A DNA stretch of 43,971 nt from Mycobacterium sp. (GTDB lineage: Bacteria; Actinomycetota; Actinomycetes; Mycobacteriales; Mycobacteriaceae): the NCBI GenBank assembly GCA_023264765.1, contig JAHFVC010000009.1, positions 1 through 43,971 of the forward strand, in the 5' to 3' direction. The notes under the pieces were generated by a model. The model was given only the letters and a program-made list of their open reading frames with translations. It made no database searches and had not been told where the DNA came from. The position numbers and the translations under genes were made by a program. Positions 18,740 to 27,289 of this stretch are shown in pieces (position 1 is the stretch's first letter; each line of letters begins with the position of its first letter).

Positions 18740-19441
18740 ATGATCTCGCGCGAATTACACGACGACGGCAGCGCACCAGAGGTCATAGCCCTGCAACTCC
18801 GCAATGACCTGATCGAGGGTGTGATTGCGCCGGGTAGCAGGATCACCGAGGAGGCGCTATGCCTGCGATTCACAGCGGGGCGGCACTCGGTCCGCGCCGC
18901 GATTCGGATGCTTCTGGCTGAAGGCTTGGTGACGCACGAGCGCAACAAGGGCGCCCTCGTGCCCCCCATCACTGAGCAGCGCATCGATGAGATGTGCTCC
19001 TATCGCGCAGCGCTCGAGTTAGGGGCCCTGCGGATCACTTTGGCCGGCGGGAACAACGACTTCGCCGAAGTTGCCGAGTCCGTCGAGTACCTCGAGTCGC
19101 TGCCCGATAGCACGCAGTGGCGAACGGTGATCGACGCTCACGCCGCGATTCACCACCAGATCGTTGTGACGAGCGGAAACCAGCGACTCATAAGGGCCCA
19201 CCGCGATTGCGAAGCCGAGCTGGCCTTCATGTTCTCCACCATCAAAGCGGAGTATTCTGCGCAACGACTCGCCGTCGTGCACCGGTACTTGCTGGAGCAG
19301 CTACGGGTGGGAGGCGAGGCGGCCATCAGGGCGCTTGAGGAAGATCTTGAGCTGGGCGGCCGCTCGGCGTTGCACTTGGCGCTGAGGCGGCATCGTCAAT
19401 CCGAGAGTTTCCGCACAGTGGAAAGCTCGGTCGCCAAGTGA
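18740..19441 (+). CDS. GntR family regulator, FCD domain
   Basis: ALQLRNDLIEGVIAPGSRITEEALCLRF..GRHSVRAAIRMLLAEGLVTHERNKGALVPPITEQRIDEMCSYRAALELGAL...HHQIVVTSGNQRLI. Confidence 0.9.
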   Translation: MISRELHDDGSAPEVIALQLRNDLIEGVIAPGSRITEEALCLRFTAGRHSVRAAIRMLLAEGLVTHERNKGALVPPITEQRIDEMCSYRAALELGALRITLAGGNNDFAEVAESVEYLESLPDSTQWRTVIDAHAAIHHQIVVTSGNQRLIRAHRDCEAELAFMFSTIKAEYSAQRLAVVHRYLLEQLRVGGEAAIRALEEDLELGGRSALHLALRRHRQSESFRTVESSVAK

Positions 19442-19797
19442 TGGCCGGCAGTTCTATCGACAACCAAGTGCGGTCAGCAGCGGAACCAGGGTGACGCGCG
19501 CTACGAGCTATGAAGTGTCCGATTTGCTTGCGCCGGCGTGGCGTTCCTACCGCTGGCACGATCGGGATCACCGCTGGCGGAGAGGTATTCGCGGAAGGTG
19601 ATGGGTTGCTGGCCGGTTAGTTGTTCGATGTGGGGCTGATCTTGGGTATAGCCCCCTCGATGGTCTCGTCATGGAAGATGGCTTGGATTCCGCGGATGTC
19701 GCCTGATCAGGCCCGACTCGTACACCACTCGGCTGGACGCAAACCGGCCGCGCTTTTTGGACGGTTGTGGCGACCAAGAACCTGGCGCGCAATATAT

Positions 19798-19820
19798 CTA
19801 GCGTGCTAGGCTATAGCGTG
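19798..19820. promoter_or_regulatory. candidate MarR-family operator region
   Basis: CTAGC-GT-GCTAG inverted repeat (19798-19809) and direct repeat TAGCGTG (19799-19805, 19814-19820) upstream of the MarR gene. Confidence 0.4.
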
Positions 19821-19855
19821 TAAGTTAATTGGTCGCTAGGGGAAGTGGAGGGACC

Positions 19856-20290
19856 GTGCCGGAGGCATCGCGTGGTCACCTGGGACGTCAACTGTCGTTC
19901 GCGCTGTACGGTGCCGCCAACCGGATGATCCGTCAGCACAAGCCAATCCTGGAACCGCTCGGGTTGACGTTCCCGCAGTACTTGGTGGTAGTGGCGCTAC
20001 TCGATGGCGCGCCGCTACCGGTAGGCGCTCTAGGAGCGCGCCTTGACATGGACACCGGCACCATCACACCGTTGGTGAAGCGGTTGGAAACCATCGGCAT
20101 GGTGACCCGAACACGGGACGTCGCCGACGAGCGGCGGGTGTTCGTCGACCTGACAGACCGCGGCCGTGCCCTCGAACCCGAGATCCGCGGCGTCACTGAC
20201 CAAATCAAATCAGCCTGCCAACTTACCGACGAAGGCATCGACGAGCTTCGGTGCACGCTAGAAGCACTCGGACATCCCGTCGCCGACTAG
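19856..20290 (+). CDS. MarR family regulator, OhrR-like
   Basis: GRQLSFALYGAANRMIRQHKPILEPLGLTFPQYLVVVALLDGAPLPVGALGARLDMDTGTITPLVKRLETIGMVTRTRDVADERRVFVDLTDRG; GTG start after a GGAGGGACC RBS (ORF opens at TTG 19829). Confidence 0.9.
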   Translation: MPEASRGHLGRQLSFALYGAANRMIRQHKPILEPLGLTFPQYLVVVALLDGAPLPVGALGARLDMDTGTITPLVKRLETIGMVTRTRDVADERRVFVDLTDRGRALEPEIRGVTDQIKSACQLTDEGIDELRCTLEALGHPVAD

Positions 20291-20317
20291 GTCTGGCATT
20301 ACATGAAGGGAAGAACC

Positions 20318-21064
20318 ATGAAAATCGGAATTATCGGCGTCGGGCACATCGGCAAGACACTGAGCCAGCGGCTGGCAGCCGCCGGACACGATGTCAAGGT
20401 CGCCAACTCACGGGGCCCAGAAACCATCTCATCCGACACCCTGCAAACCGGGGCGCGAGCTGTACCGGCATCCGAGGCCGCCGCGGACGTCGACGTCCTG
20501 ATCCTGTCCACCCCTTTGAACCGCATTCCCGACATCGCACCGATCGTGGCCGGCGCAGCACCGGACACCGTCGTCATCGACACCTCCAATTACTACCCGG
20601 TTAGGGACTCCCAGATCCAGGCCATCGAGGACGGCCAGATCGAGAGCCACTGGGTGGCAGAGCAACTCGGTCGTCCCGTCGTAAAGGCGTGGAACGCCAT
20701 CGGGTCCGGATCATTCGCCAACAAGAACACCCCGCCGGGAACGCCGGGCCGCATCGCCATCCCCGTGGCCGCTGATGACGCCACGTCGCGGGCCTTGGGC
20801 ATCGCCCTGGTCGAGGACACCGGTTTCGACGCCTTCGACGCCGGCGGGCTGGACCAATCGTGGCGGCAGCAGCCCGGAACACCGGCCTACTGCACCGATC
20901 TGACCAGCGACGAAATGCCGGCCGCACTTGCCACCGCCGATGCGGCCCGATCACCCAAACGCCGCGATATCGGGATGGCCGCCATTGCTGAACGATTCGG
21001 TGCCGACGGCACCAACCCGGACGAAGACTACGGGGTGCGCCTCAACCGCGCTCTCAACATGTGA
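20318..21064 (+). CDS. NADPH-dependent F420 reductase-like NAD(P)-binding protein
   Basis: MKIGIIGVGHIGKTLSQRLAAAGHDVKVANSRGPETI, DVLILSTPLNRI, VVIDTSNYYPVRD, RPVVKAWNAIGSGSF: ProC/F420-reductase-like Rossmann fold. Confidence 0.82.
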   Translation: MKIGIIGVGHIGKTLSQRLAAAGHDVKVANSRGPETISSDTLQTGARAVPASEAAADVDVLILSTPLNRIPDIAPIVAGAAPDTVVIDTSNYYPVRDSQIQAIEDGQIESHWVAEQLGRPVVKAWNAIGSGSFANKNTPPGTPGRIAIPVAADDATSRALGIALVEDTGFDAFDAGGLDQSWRQQPGTPAYCTDLTSDEMPAALATADAARSPKRRDIGMAAIAERFGADGTNPDEDYGVRLNRALNM

Positions 21065-21138
21065 CATGTCGGCTTGTCGCCAACGCGGTATGTCGCGCCC
21101 GAAACAGCCAGCAGCCGTGGCGATAACGGTACGCACCC

Positions 21139-22071
21139 ATGAGACTCGCACTCGTACATGCAGAACGGAAAGTCATGCATTCCCACGAAACAGGCAAGGC
21201 GACAACGGCCCAGACGGATTCGCGCCATGCGGCCGACAAACCCGACCTCGGCCATTTCGGCGTGTGGACGACCAATCCGGTCTCCCCGAAAGCCGCCGAA
21301 GCAATCGAGAAACTCGGCTATGGGGCGGTGTGGGTCAGTAGCGCCGGCCCCGACGACCTGTCCTGGGTCGACCCGATCTTCGATCGCACAGCCACGCTGA
21401 AGGCCGCGACCGGGATCATCAACATCTGGCATTCTCCGGCAGGGCCGGTGGCAGATGCCTTTCACCGCCTCGAGGCCCGTCACCCGAGACGGTTCGTGCT
21501 CGGCATCGGCGCCGGCCACCGCGAAGCGATCTCGCAGTGGGAGAAGCCGTTCGACGCGCTCAATGCCTATCTTGATGACCTGGACCGCTATGGTGTGCCC
21601 GCTGATCGCCGGGTGCTTGCTGCACTCGGCGACGGCGTCCTCAAGCTCTCCGCGCGGCGCGGGGCCGGCGCACACCCGTATCTGACCACCCCTGAGCACA
21701 CCGCCCGGGCCCGCGAGGTGATGGGGCCGGGCGCGTTCTTGGCGCCCGAGCAGAAAATCGTGCTGTCCGAAGACGCCGCCGAGTCCCGCGCATCGGGCCG
21801 CGCCGCACTTGACCTATACCTCGGCCTGGCCAACTACCGCAACAGCTGGAAACGACTCGGCTTCCACGACGACGATGTCGCCAAGCCCGGCAGCGACACA
21901 CTCGTCGATGCCGTCATCGCTCACGGCGGCGCCGAACAGATCGCTCAACGCCTCCAGCAGCACCAGGCCGCCGGCGCCGATCACGTCGCCATTCAGGTCA
22001 TCGGCACCACCGATCTGCTGTCAGCACTGACCACTATGGCTGCAGCCCTTGGTCTGTCGCCACGACACTGA
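21139..22071 (+). CDS. LLM-class (luciferase-like) F420-dependent oxidoreductase
   Basis: LGHFGVWTTNPVSPKAAEAIEKLGYGAVWVSSAG, IINIWHSPAGPVADAFHRLEARHPRRFVLGIGAGH, AAGADHVAIQVIG; alternative start at 21175. Confidence 0.87.
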   Translation: MRLALVHAERKVMHSHETGKATTAQTDSRHAADKPDLGHFGVWTTNPVSPKAAEAIEKLGYGAVWVSSAGPDDLSWVDPIFDRTATLKAATGIINIWHSPAGPVADAFHRLEARHPRRFVLGIGAGHREAISQWEKPFDALNAYLDDLDRYGVPADRRVLAALGDGVLKLSARRGAGAHPYLTTPEHTARAREVMGPGAFLAPEQKIVLSEDAAESRASGRAALDLYLGLANYRNSWKRLGFHDDDVAKPGSDTLVDAVIAHGGAEQIAQRLQQHQAAGADHVAIQVIGTTDLLSALTTMAAALGLSPRH

Positions 22072-22179
22072 ACGCCACCACCACCGAAGATCGGCAGTTG
22101 CCAACATCCATGGCGTAGCCGCGCATCCGCAGCCACCACGGCTGACCGCACACAGGAACGAGAAGAAACGAGGCCCACC

Positions 22180-22896
22180 ATGACCACCCTGGGAATCATT
22201 GGCAGCGGCAACATCGGCACGGCAGTGGCACGGCTGGCAACCGCCGCCGGCATCAGCGTTGTCATTGCCAACTCGCGAGGGCCCGAAACCCTCACCGAAC
22301 TGGTCGAGGAGTTGGGCACCCGGGCCACAGCTGTCACAATCGAGGATGCAGCCGGCAGCGGCACCGCCGTCCTGCTGAGCATCCCGATCTCGGCCTACCA
22401 GAGGCTTCCCGAAGGAATTTTGAGCGGTAGAACGGTGCTCGACACCGGCAACTACTATCCCTCCCGTGACGGCCGCATCCCCGAACTCGACTCGGGCCAG
22501 TACACCCAACTTCAGCTCGCGAAGAAGGTGCTTCCCGGCGCAGTGTTGGTGAAGGCCTTCAGCAATATCCTCGCCCACCACATCCCCCAACTCGCCCGAC
22601 CATCCGGTGCGCCAGACCGCACCACCTTGCCCATCGCCGGCGACGACGCCGGCGCCCTGGACCTCGCAGCCGGTTTGATCGACCGACTCGGATTCGACAC
22701 CCTCAACATCGGAGACGCCTCGCAGACTTGGCGTTTCGAGCCCGACTCGGCCGGATACACACAGATCTACTTGTCCGATCCGACCGTGCCTGTCGATAAA
22801 TTCATGACCACCCCCGCGGCACCCGTCTCCACGGATACCCTGCGCTCCACACTGGCTTCGGCCACGCGCGTGAACGTAGCCGACCGGACGGCCTGA
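22180..22896 (+). CDS. NADPH-dependent F420 reductase-like NAD(P)-binding protein (second copy)
   Basis: MTTLGIIGSGNIGTAVARLATAAGISVVIANSRGPETL, VLLSIPISAYQRLPE, VLDTGNYYPSRDGRIPELD, GAVLVKAFSNILAHHI, LPIAGDDAGA. Confidence 0.83.
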   Translation: MTTLGIIGSGNIGTAVARLATAAGISVVIANSRGPETLTELVEELGTRATAVTIEDAAGSGTAVLLSIPISAYQRLPEGILSGRTVLDTGNYYPSRDGRIPELDSGQYTQLQLAKKVLPGAVLVKAFSNILAHHIPQLARPSGAPDRTTLPIAGDDAGALDLAAGLIDRLGFDTLNIGDASQTWRFEPDSAGYTQIYLSDPTVPVDKFMTTPAAPVSTDTLRSTLASATRVNVADRTA

Positions 22897-22987
22897 CTGG
22901 CGAACCAATACGAAGATCGGCGGGCCACGGCGAAGCCACTTTTCAAGGGCTTCGCGCCGGCGGTCCGCAAAGCCGCGGTATCAGCGG

Positions 22988-23019
22988 CAGTACTGACTCG
23001 GCATGGCGAGTCAGTACTG
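22988..23019. repeat. perfect 13-bp inverted repeat with 6-nt loop (hairpin)
   Basis: CAGTACTGACTCG-GCATGG-CGAGTCAGTACTG; no T-tract follows. Confidence 0.85.
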
Positions 23020-23163
23020 GCCCACCACCGCGGAGTCGGCCACCGACCTCTGAGTCACCCGCATCACCCGTGAGTCGCTACCACACGATGACACCACATC
23101 AACCACCCAGCACGAATCACCCAGCACGCGAAAACGAAACCACAGAAGGGAAGTGAGTGTGCG

Positions 23164-24117
23164 ATGACCCGGCACTCTCAGGCTGAGATGGTCGAACTCG
23201 AAACTGTCGAACTGCTCCACGGACAAGCAGCCCCTGATGACGTCGGCTTCACGCTTCAAGGCGTCTCAGGAAAAGACGGTGCCGCCTTCGCGCTCGCAGA
23301 TGATCAGGTCTCCGAGTACAAGTTGAGCGCTGACTCCATAGCTCAAGCCGACGTACCTTCCGGAATCTATTACCACTTCCGGTGGATCAGTCACCTCGTG
23401 TATCCAGGTGTGCCCAGAAGCGTGTATCTCTACGTGCCGCGCGGCGGCGAGCAAGCTGAATCCGTCAACCTGCTCGTATGCCAAGATGGCCGCTACTATG
23501 TTGGGCCACAGCTTCAGGCGACCACCGTGCTGGACAACCTCGTGCATAAGGGCGAGATTCCGATGACGGTCGGCCTGTTCGTCTGCCCCGGCGAGAGTGG
23601 CCCGGGCTACCCCATCTTCGGTGGCAACCACAACCGCAGCGTCGAATATGACGAGGTCAACGGCGATTACGCTCGATTCCTAGTTGAGGAGCTGTTTCCT
23701 GTCGTTCGTAGAAAAGTGCGGCTCACGCACGACCCACGGGGTCGCGTAATTTGCGGTATCAGTTCCGGCGGTGCCTGCGCGATGACAGCGGCATACCACC
23801 GACCGCAAGACTTCGGCAACGTCATCTCACACTGCGGCAGCTTCATCAACATCCGCGGAGCCCACCAACTCCCCACAATGTTCCGGCAGACTCCGCGCAA
23901 ACCAATCAGAATCTGGCACCAAACAGGGGCACGCGATGTCGACATGATTTTCGGCAGCATCCCCATCGCCAACGCTGACATGGATGCTTCCCTCAAGTAC
24001 CGCCGCTACGACTCTCAGTTCGTGTACGGCAGCGGCGGGCACAGCCTCCGTCACGGAGGAGCGGTGTTCCCCGAGACCCTCCGATGGATCTTCCGAGACC
24101 AAGTTGACGACAGATAG
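23164..24117 (+). CDS. esterase family alpha/beta hydrolase (enterochelin-esterase/esterase D-like)
   Basis: RSVYLYVPRGG...VNLLVCQDGRYYVG, nucleophile elbow VICGISSGGACAM, terminal GSGGHSLRHGG. Confidence 0.85.
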   Translation: MTRHSQAEMVELETVELLHGQAAPDDVGFTLQGVSGKDGAAFALADDQVSEYKLSADSIAQADVPSGIYYHFRWISHLVYPGVPRSVYLYVPRGGEQAESVNLLVCQDGRYYVGPQLQATTVLDNLVHKGEIPMTVGLFVCPGESGPGYPIFGGNHNRSVEYDEVNGDYARFLVEELFPVVRRKVRLTHDPRGRVICGISSGGACAMTAAYHRPQDFGNVISHCGSFINIRGAHQLPTMFRQTPRKPIRIWHQTGARDVDMIFGSIPIANADMDASLKYRRYDSQFVYGSGGHSLRHGGAVFPETLRWIFRDQVDDR

Positions 24118-24150
24118 GGGCTATCTCGCGAACGGTGTTTCCGGCGGCTT

Positions 24151-25340
24151 TCATCAGTAGGTTTCGGCTGCCGGGAATCCGTCGGCGAAGGTGATAGCGA
24201 ACGCATTAACGGCAGGTCTCCACCACATCGTCCATCGAGCCGTGCCGGCACCGGTCCGGTCCAGTGATCGGGTGACCAGATAGAGGCACTTGAGTGCTGC
24301 CTGCTCGGAGGGGAAGTGGCCGCGGGCCTTGATCGCGCGGCGGTAGCGGGCGTTGAGCGACTCGATGGCATTGGTGCTACAGATGACACGGCGGATCTCC
24401 ACGTCGTAGTCCAGGAACGGGATGAACTCCGCCCAGGCGCTGTCCCACCGGCGGATCACCGCCGGGTAGCGTTGCCCCCATTTCTAGACCAGATCGCCGA
24501 ACGCTGCGCGGGGTGCGGTCGCGTTGACTGCGGTGTAGATCGGTTTCACATCGAGCTTGATCTCATCCCAGTACTTTCGGGACGTGAGGCGAAAGATGTT
24601 GTGCAGCAGGAGAATGCTGCATGTTTGCACGATCGCCCGCGGCCACACGTTGCCCACCGCCTCGGGCATTCCCTTCAGCCCATTGCAGACGACGAAGAAG
24701 GTGTCCTTAACGTCGCGGTTGCGCAGATCGGTGAGCACGCATCCAGAACTTGGCGACCTCTCCACCGGTGCCGGCCCACAAGCCGAGGATGTCGCGTTCC
24801 CCGGCCGGGGTGACCCCGATGGCCACGTAGAACGGCCGGTTGGCGACCTGGCCGTCGCGGACCAACACCGGAGATCGCGTCGATGAAGATCGCGGCGTAG
24901 GTCTCATCCACAGGCCGCACCGACCAGTCGTTCATTTCCTCGATGACCTTGTCGGTGATGCGGCTGATCGCTTCCCCGGAGACAGACGCCCCGTAGATCT
25001 CAGCGAAATACCCTGAAATCTCCCCAGCGGCAGGTCCTTTGGCGTACAACGACAAGACCACCTCATCGACCCCGGACATCGGCGTTGACCTCCCGGATAA
25101 TCGGGTCCCACCGTGATCTCCAGCGATTTTGGCGCCGCAGCGGGCAGCTGCATCGAGTGCGCCCCGAATCCCTACGCGAGAATCCGGTGACGTTGTGGGA
25201 CAGGCCATCACCGTAGCTTCCGAGCCCAGGACGTAGAACTCGTAGCCGTCGACCACTACATGAGTGGACTTTGGCGGGCGCCACGGAGACATCCACGATG
25301 CGGACTGTTCGAGGGCCCGCTCCCGCGTCCAGACGGTCAC
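24151..25340 (-). mobile_element. IS256-family transposase, degenerate
   Basis: SGVDEVVLSLYAKG.AAGEISGYFAEIYGASVSGEAISRITDKVIEEMNDW..RPVDETYAAIFIDAI, RPFYVAIGVTPAGERDILGLWAGTGGEVAKFWM, LTDLRNRDVKDTFFVVCNGLKG, FLDYDVEIRRVICSTNAIESLNARYRRAIKARGHFP; frameshifts plus in-frame TAG near 24485-24488. Confidence 0.88.
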
Positions 25341-25486
25341 CTGTCGTCTCGTTCATCTTGCGCCGTCTCCGCTGTGTGCCCTCATGTTGATCGATGACAA
25401 CGCGGTGCGAGCCGGCCACTGCCTCGGTCACGTTCCTCCAGACAAGAAGCAACTGATCTTGAATCTCTATGGTTGAGACTCGGCGG

Positions 25487-25640
25487 TTATTTGAGTGCAT
25501 CGGCGATGCCGGTCCAGGCGGGTTTGCGTCGGTAGTCCTCGGTCAGCGGCGTTGCGGCGCCGTAGCCGGAGAAGCTATCTGGGTAGTCGGCGATCCAGGA
25601 TCGCTTGTCGGTGAATCCCCATACGGTCAGTCCAGTGCAT
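25487..25640 (-). pseudogene. GH10 endo-beta-1,4-xylanase C-terminal relic
   Basis: Minus-strand reading GLTVWGFTDKRSWIADYPDSFSGYGAATPLTEDYRRKPAWTGIADALK* matches the GH10 C-terminal signature (xxVWGxxDxxSW...PLLxDxxxxPKPAYxxxxxAL). Confidence 0.75.
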
Positions 25641-26073
25641 CGGGGCCCCCGCCGGGGCGGCTGTGCGGGATAGCTCGCGAGAGTGGTCGAGGGTGCGTTG
25701 CCGACCGAATCACCAGGAGGCGTTCAGACGCTGGGTCATGCTGCGCTGCCACGAGTGCACCACAGGACCCTAATCCGACCCACGCACTGATGCGACGACT
25801 ATGGCGGTAGTGCTGTGTCCAAGACACGACCGAGTAAGACCCTAGGACACATCTGTCTGTGCGATCTTCGGTGAGACCCGGCCATCCGCATCACCCGCCG
25901 TCTGGTCGACCCGGGTTAGCTAGCCAAGTTATTGAGATTCCTACACATGTCGACGGACGACACTCGTCGTAGCTGTATGAAAGCCGTGGCATTGGTGACC
26001 CCTCCGCCTCAGCCGAGTCTGGCCCTCACCTCGACGAACACCATAGGAACACCCCGCGGGGCGGCAACCAGTT

Positions 26074-26143
26074 TGTCTCACTTTCATGTCACAAATGACA
26101 TCCGCGTGCCACAAAGAATGAGACAGTGACATCTCATTTGTGA
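26074..26143. promoter_or_regulatory. cluster of inverted repeats upstream of the DapB-like/KstD-like/SDR operon
   Basis: ATGTCA-CAAA-TGACAT (26086-26101); TGTCTCA (26074-26080)/TGAGACA (26119-26125); TCACAAATG (26089-26097)/CATTTGTGA (26135-26143). Confidence 0.5.
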
Positions 26144-26218
26144 ATCGACAGTGTCGTCAGCCGTCACCACATGTGACCCGGGTTACACGGATGAACACCT
26201 CGGCAATAGTGTGCACCC

Positions 26219-27280
26219 ATGACATCACTCGTCCCGCCGCCGACTTCGCTCCGGGTGATCCAGTGGACCACCGGCAACATCGGCAAGCGCTCCCTGCACG
26301 CGATCATCGGCCGCGACGACATGGAACTCGTCGGCGTCTACGCCCACGGTGCCGACAAGATCGGCGTGGACGCCGCGGACCTGGCCGGCTGGCCGGAGCG
26401 GACCGGCGTCACCGCCACCAACGACATCGACGCGCTGATCGCGCTCAAGCCCGACGCCTGTTGTTACAACCCGCTGTGGCCCGACATCGACGAACTGGTC
26501 CGCCTACTGGAAGCCGGCATCAACGTATGCTCCAGCGCGGCCTGGATCACCGGCGGCAAGCAGACCCCGCAAGACCGGCATCGCATTGAGAATGCCTGTG
26601 CGGCAGGTAATTCCACTATCTTCGGCAGCGGTGCGCATCCCGGCATGACGAACATGGTCGGCATGGTGCTCTCCGGTTCCTGCGAGCGGGTCGACGAAAT
26701 CCGGATCACCGAATCGGTGGACTGCTCCACCTACGAGTCGGCGGGCACCCAATCGGCGATGGGCTTCGGCCAGGATCCCGAGACACCGGGCCTCCAAGAG
26801 AGCGTGCGCAAGGAGAGCGAGGTCTTCGCGGAGTCGGCGGCGATGATGGCCGACGCGATCGGCGCGCAACTGGACCGGCTGACCTTCGACGTCACCTTCA
26901 CCGCCGCCACCGACGACACCGACCTGGGCTTCATGCAGATCCCCAAGGGCACCGTGGGCAGCGTGTACGGCTATCACCGCGGCTGGGTGGGCGACAAGAA
27001 TGTGGTCAGCGTCGGATTCAACTGGATCATGGGCAGCCACGTGACACCGCCGAAACCCCTTGAGCACGGCCATGTCATCCAGGTGTTCGGCACCCCCAAC
27101 ATGCGCACCGTGCTGCACTGCCTACCGCCAAAGGGCTGGACCGAACCGGGCTTCATGGGGCTGGGCATGATCTACACCGCGCTGCCGGTCACGAATGCGG
27201 TACCCGCCGTCGTGGCCGCCCCGCCCGGCATCGTGACACTGAAAGACCTGCCGCCGATCACCGGCCGGTTCGCCCGGTAG
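26219..27280 (+). CDS. DapB-like NAD(P)-binding dehydrogenase (amine/2,4-diaminopentanoate dehydrogenase-like)
   Basis: LRVIQWTTGNIGKRSLHAIIGRDDMELVGVYAHGADKIGVDAADLAG, DIDALIALKPDACCYNPLWPDIDELVRLLEAGINVCSSAAWITG, GSGAHPGMTN. Confidence 0.82.
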   Translation: MTSLVPPPTSLRVIQWTTGNIGKRSLHAIIGRDDMELVGVYAHGADKIGVDAADLAGWPERTGVTATNDIDALIALKPDACCYNPLWPDIDELVRLLEAGINVCSSAAWITGGKQTPQDRHRIENACAAGNSTIFGSGAHPGMTNMVGMVLSGSCERVDEIRITESVDCSTYESAGTQSAMGFGQDPETPGLQESVRKESEVFAESAAMMADAIGAQLDRLTFDVTFTAATDDTDLGFMQIPKGTVGSVYGYHRGWVGDKNVVSVGFNWIMGSHVTPPKPLEHGHVIQVFGTPNMRTVLHCLPPKGWTEPGFMGLGMIYTALPVTNAVPAVVAAPPGIVTLKDLPPITGRFAR

Positions 27281-27289
27281 GGCACCAGC

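Noticed and set aside
19568-19800. Possible NmrA-type relic (minus-strand reading PHIEQLTGQQPITFREYLSAS)
   Set aside because: Short and suggestive only; too little sequence to support a feature call without a database search.
22021-22908. 295-aa minus-strand ORF
   Set aside because: Antisense to the intact F420-reductase-like gene at 22180-22896.
22981-23130. Possible CRISPR-like repeats in the repeat-rich esterase leader
   Set aside because: Only one hairpin and one pair of 11-bp direct repeats; no regular repeat-spacer pattern and no cas genes in the window.
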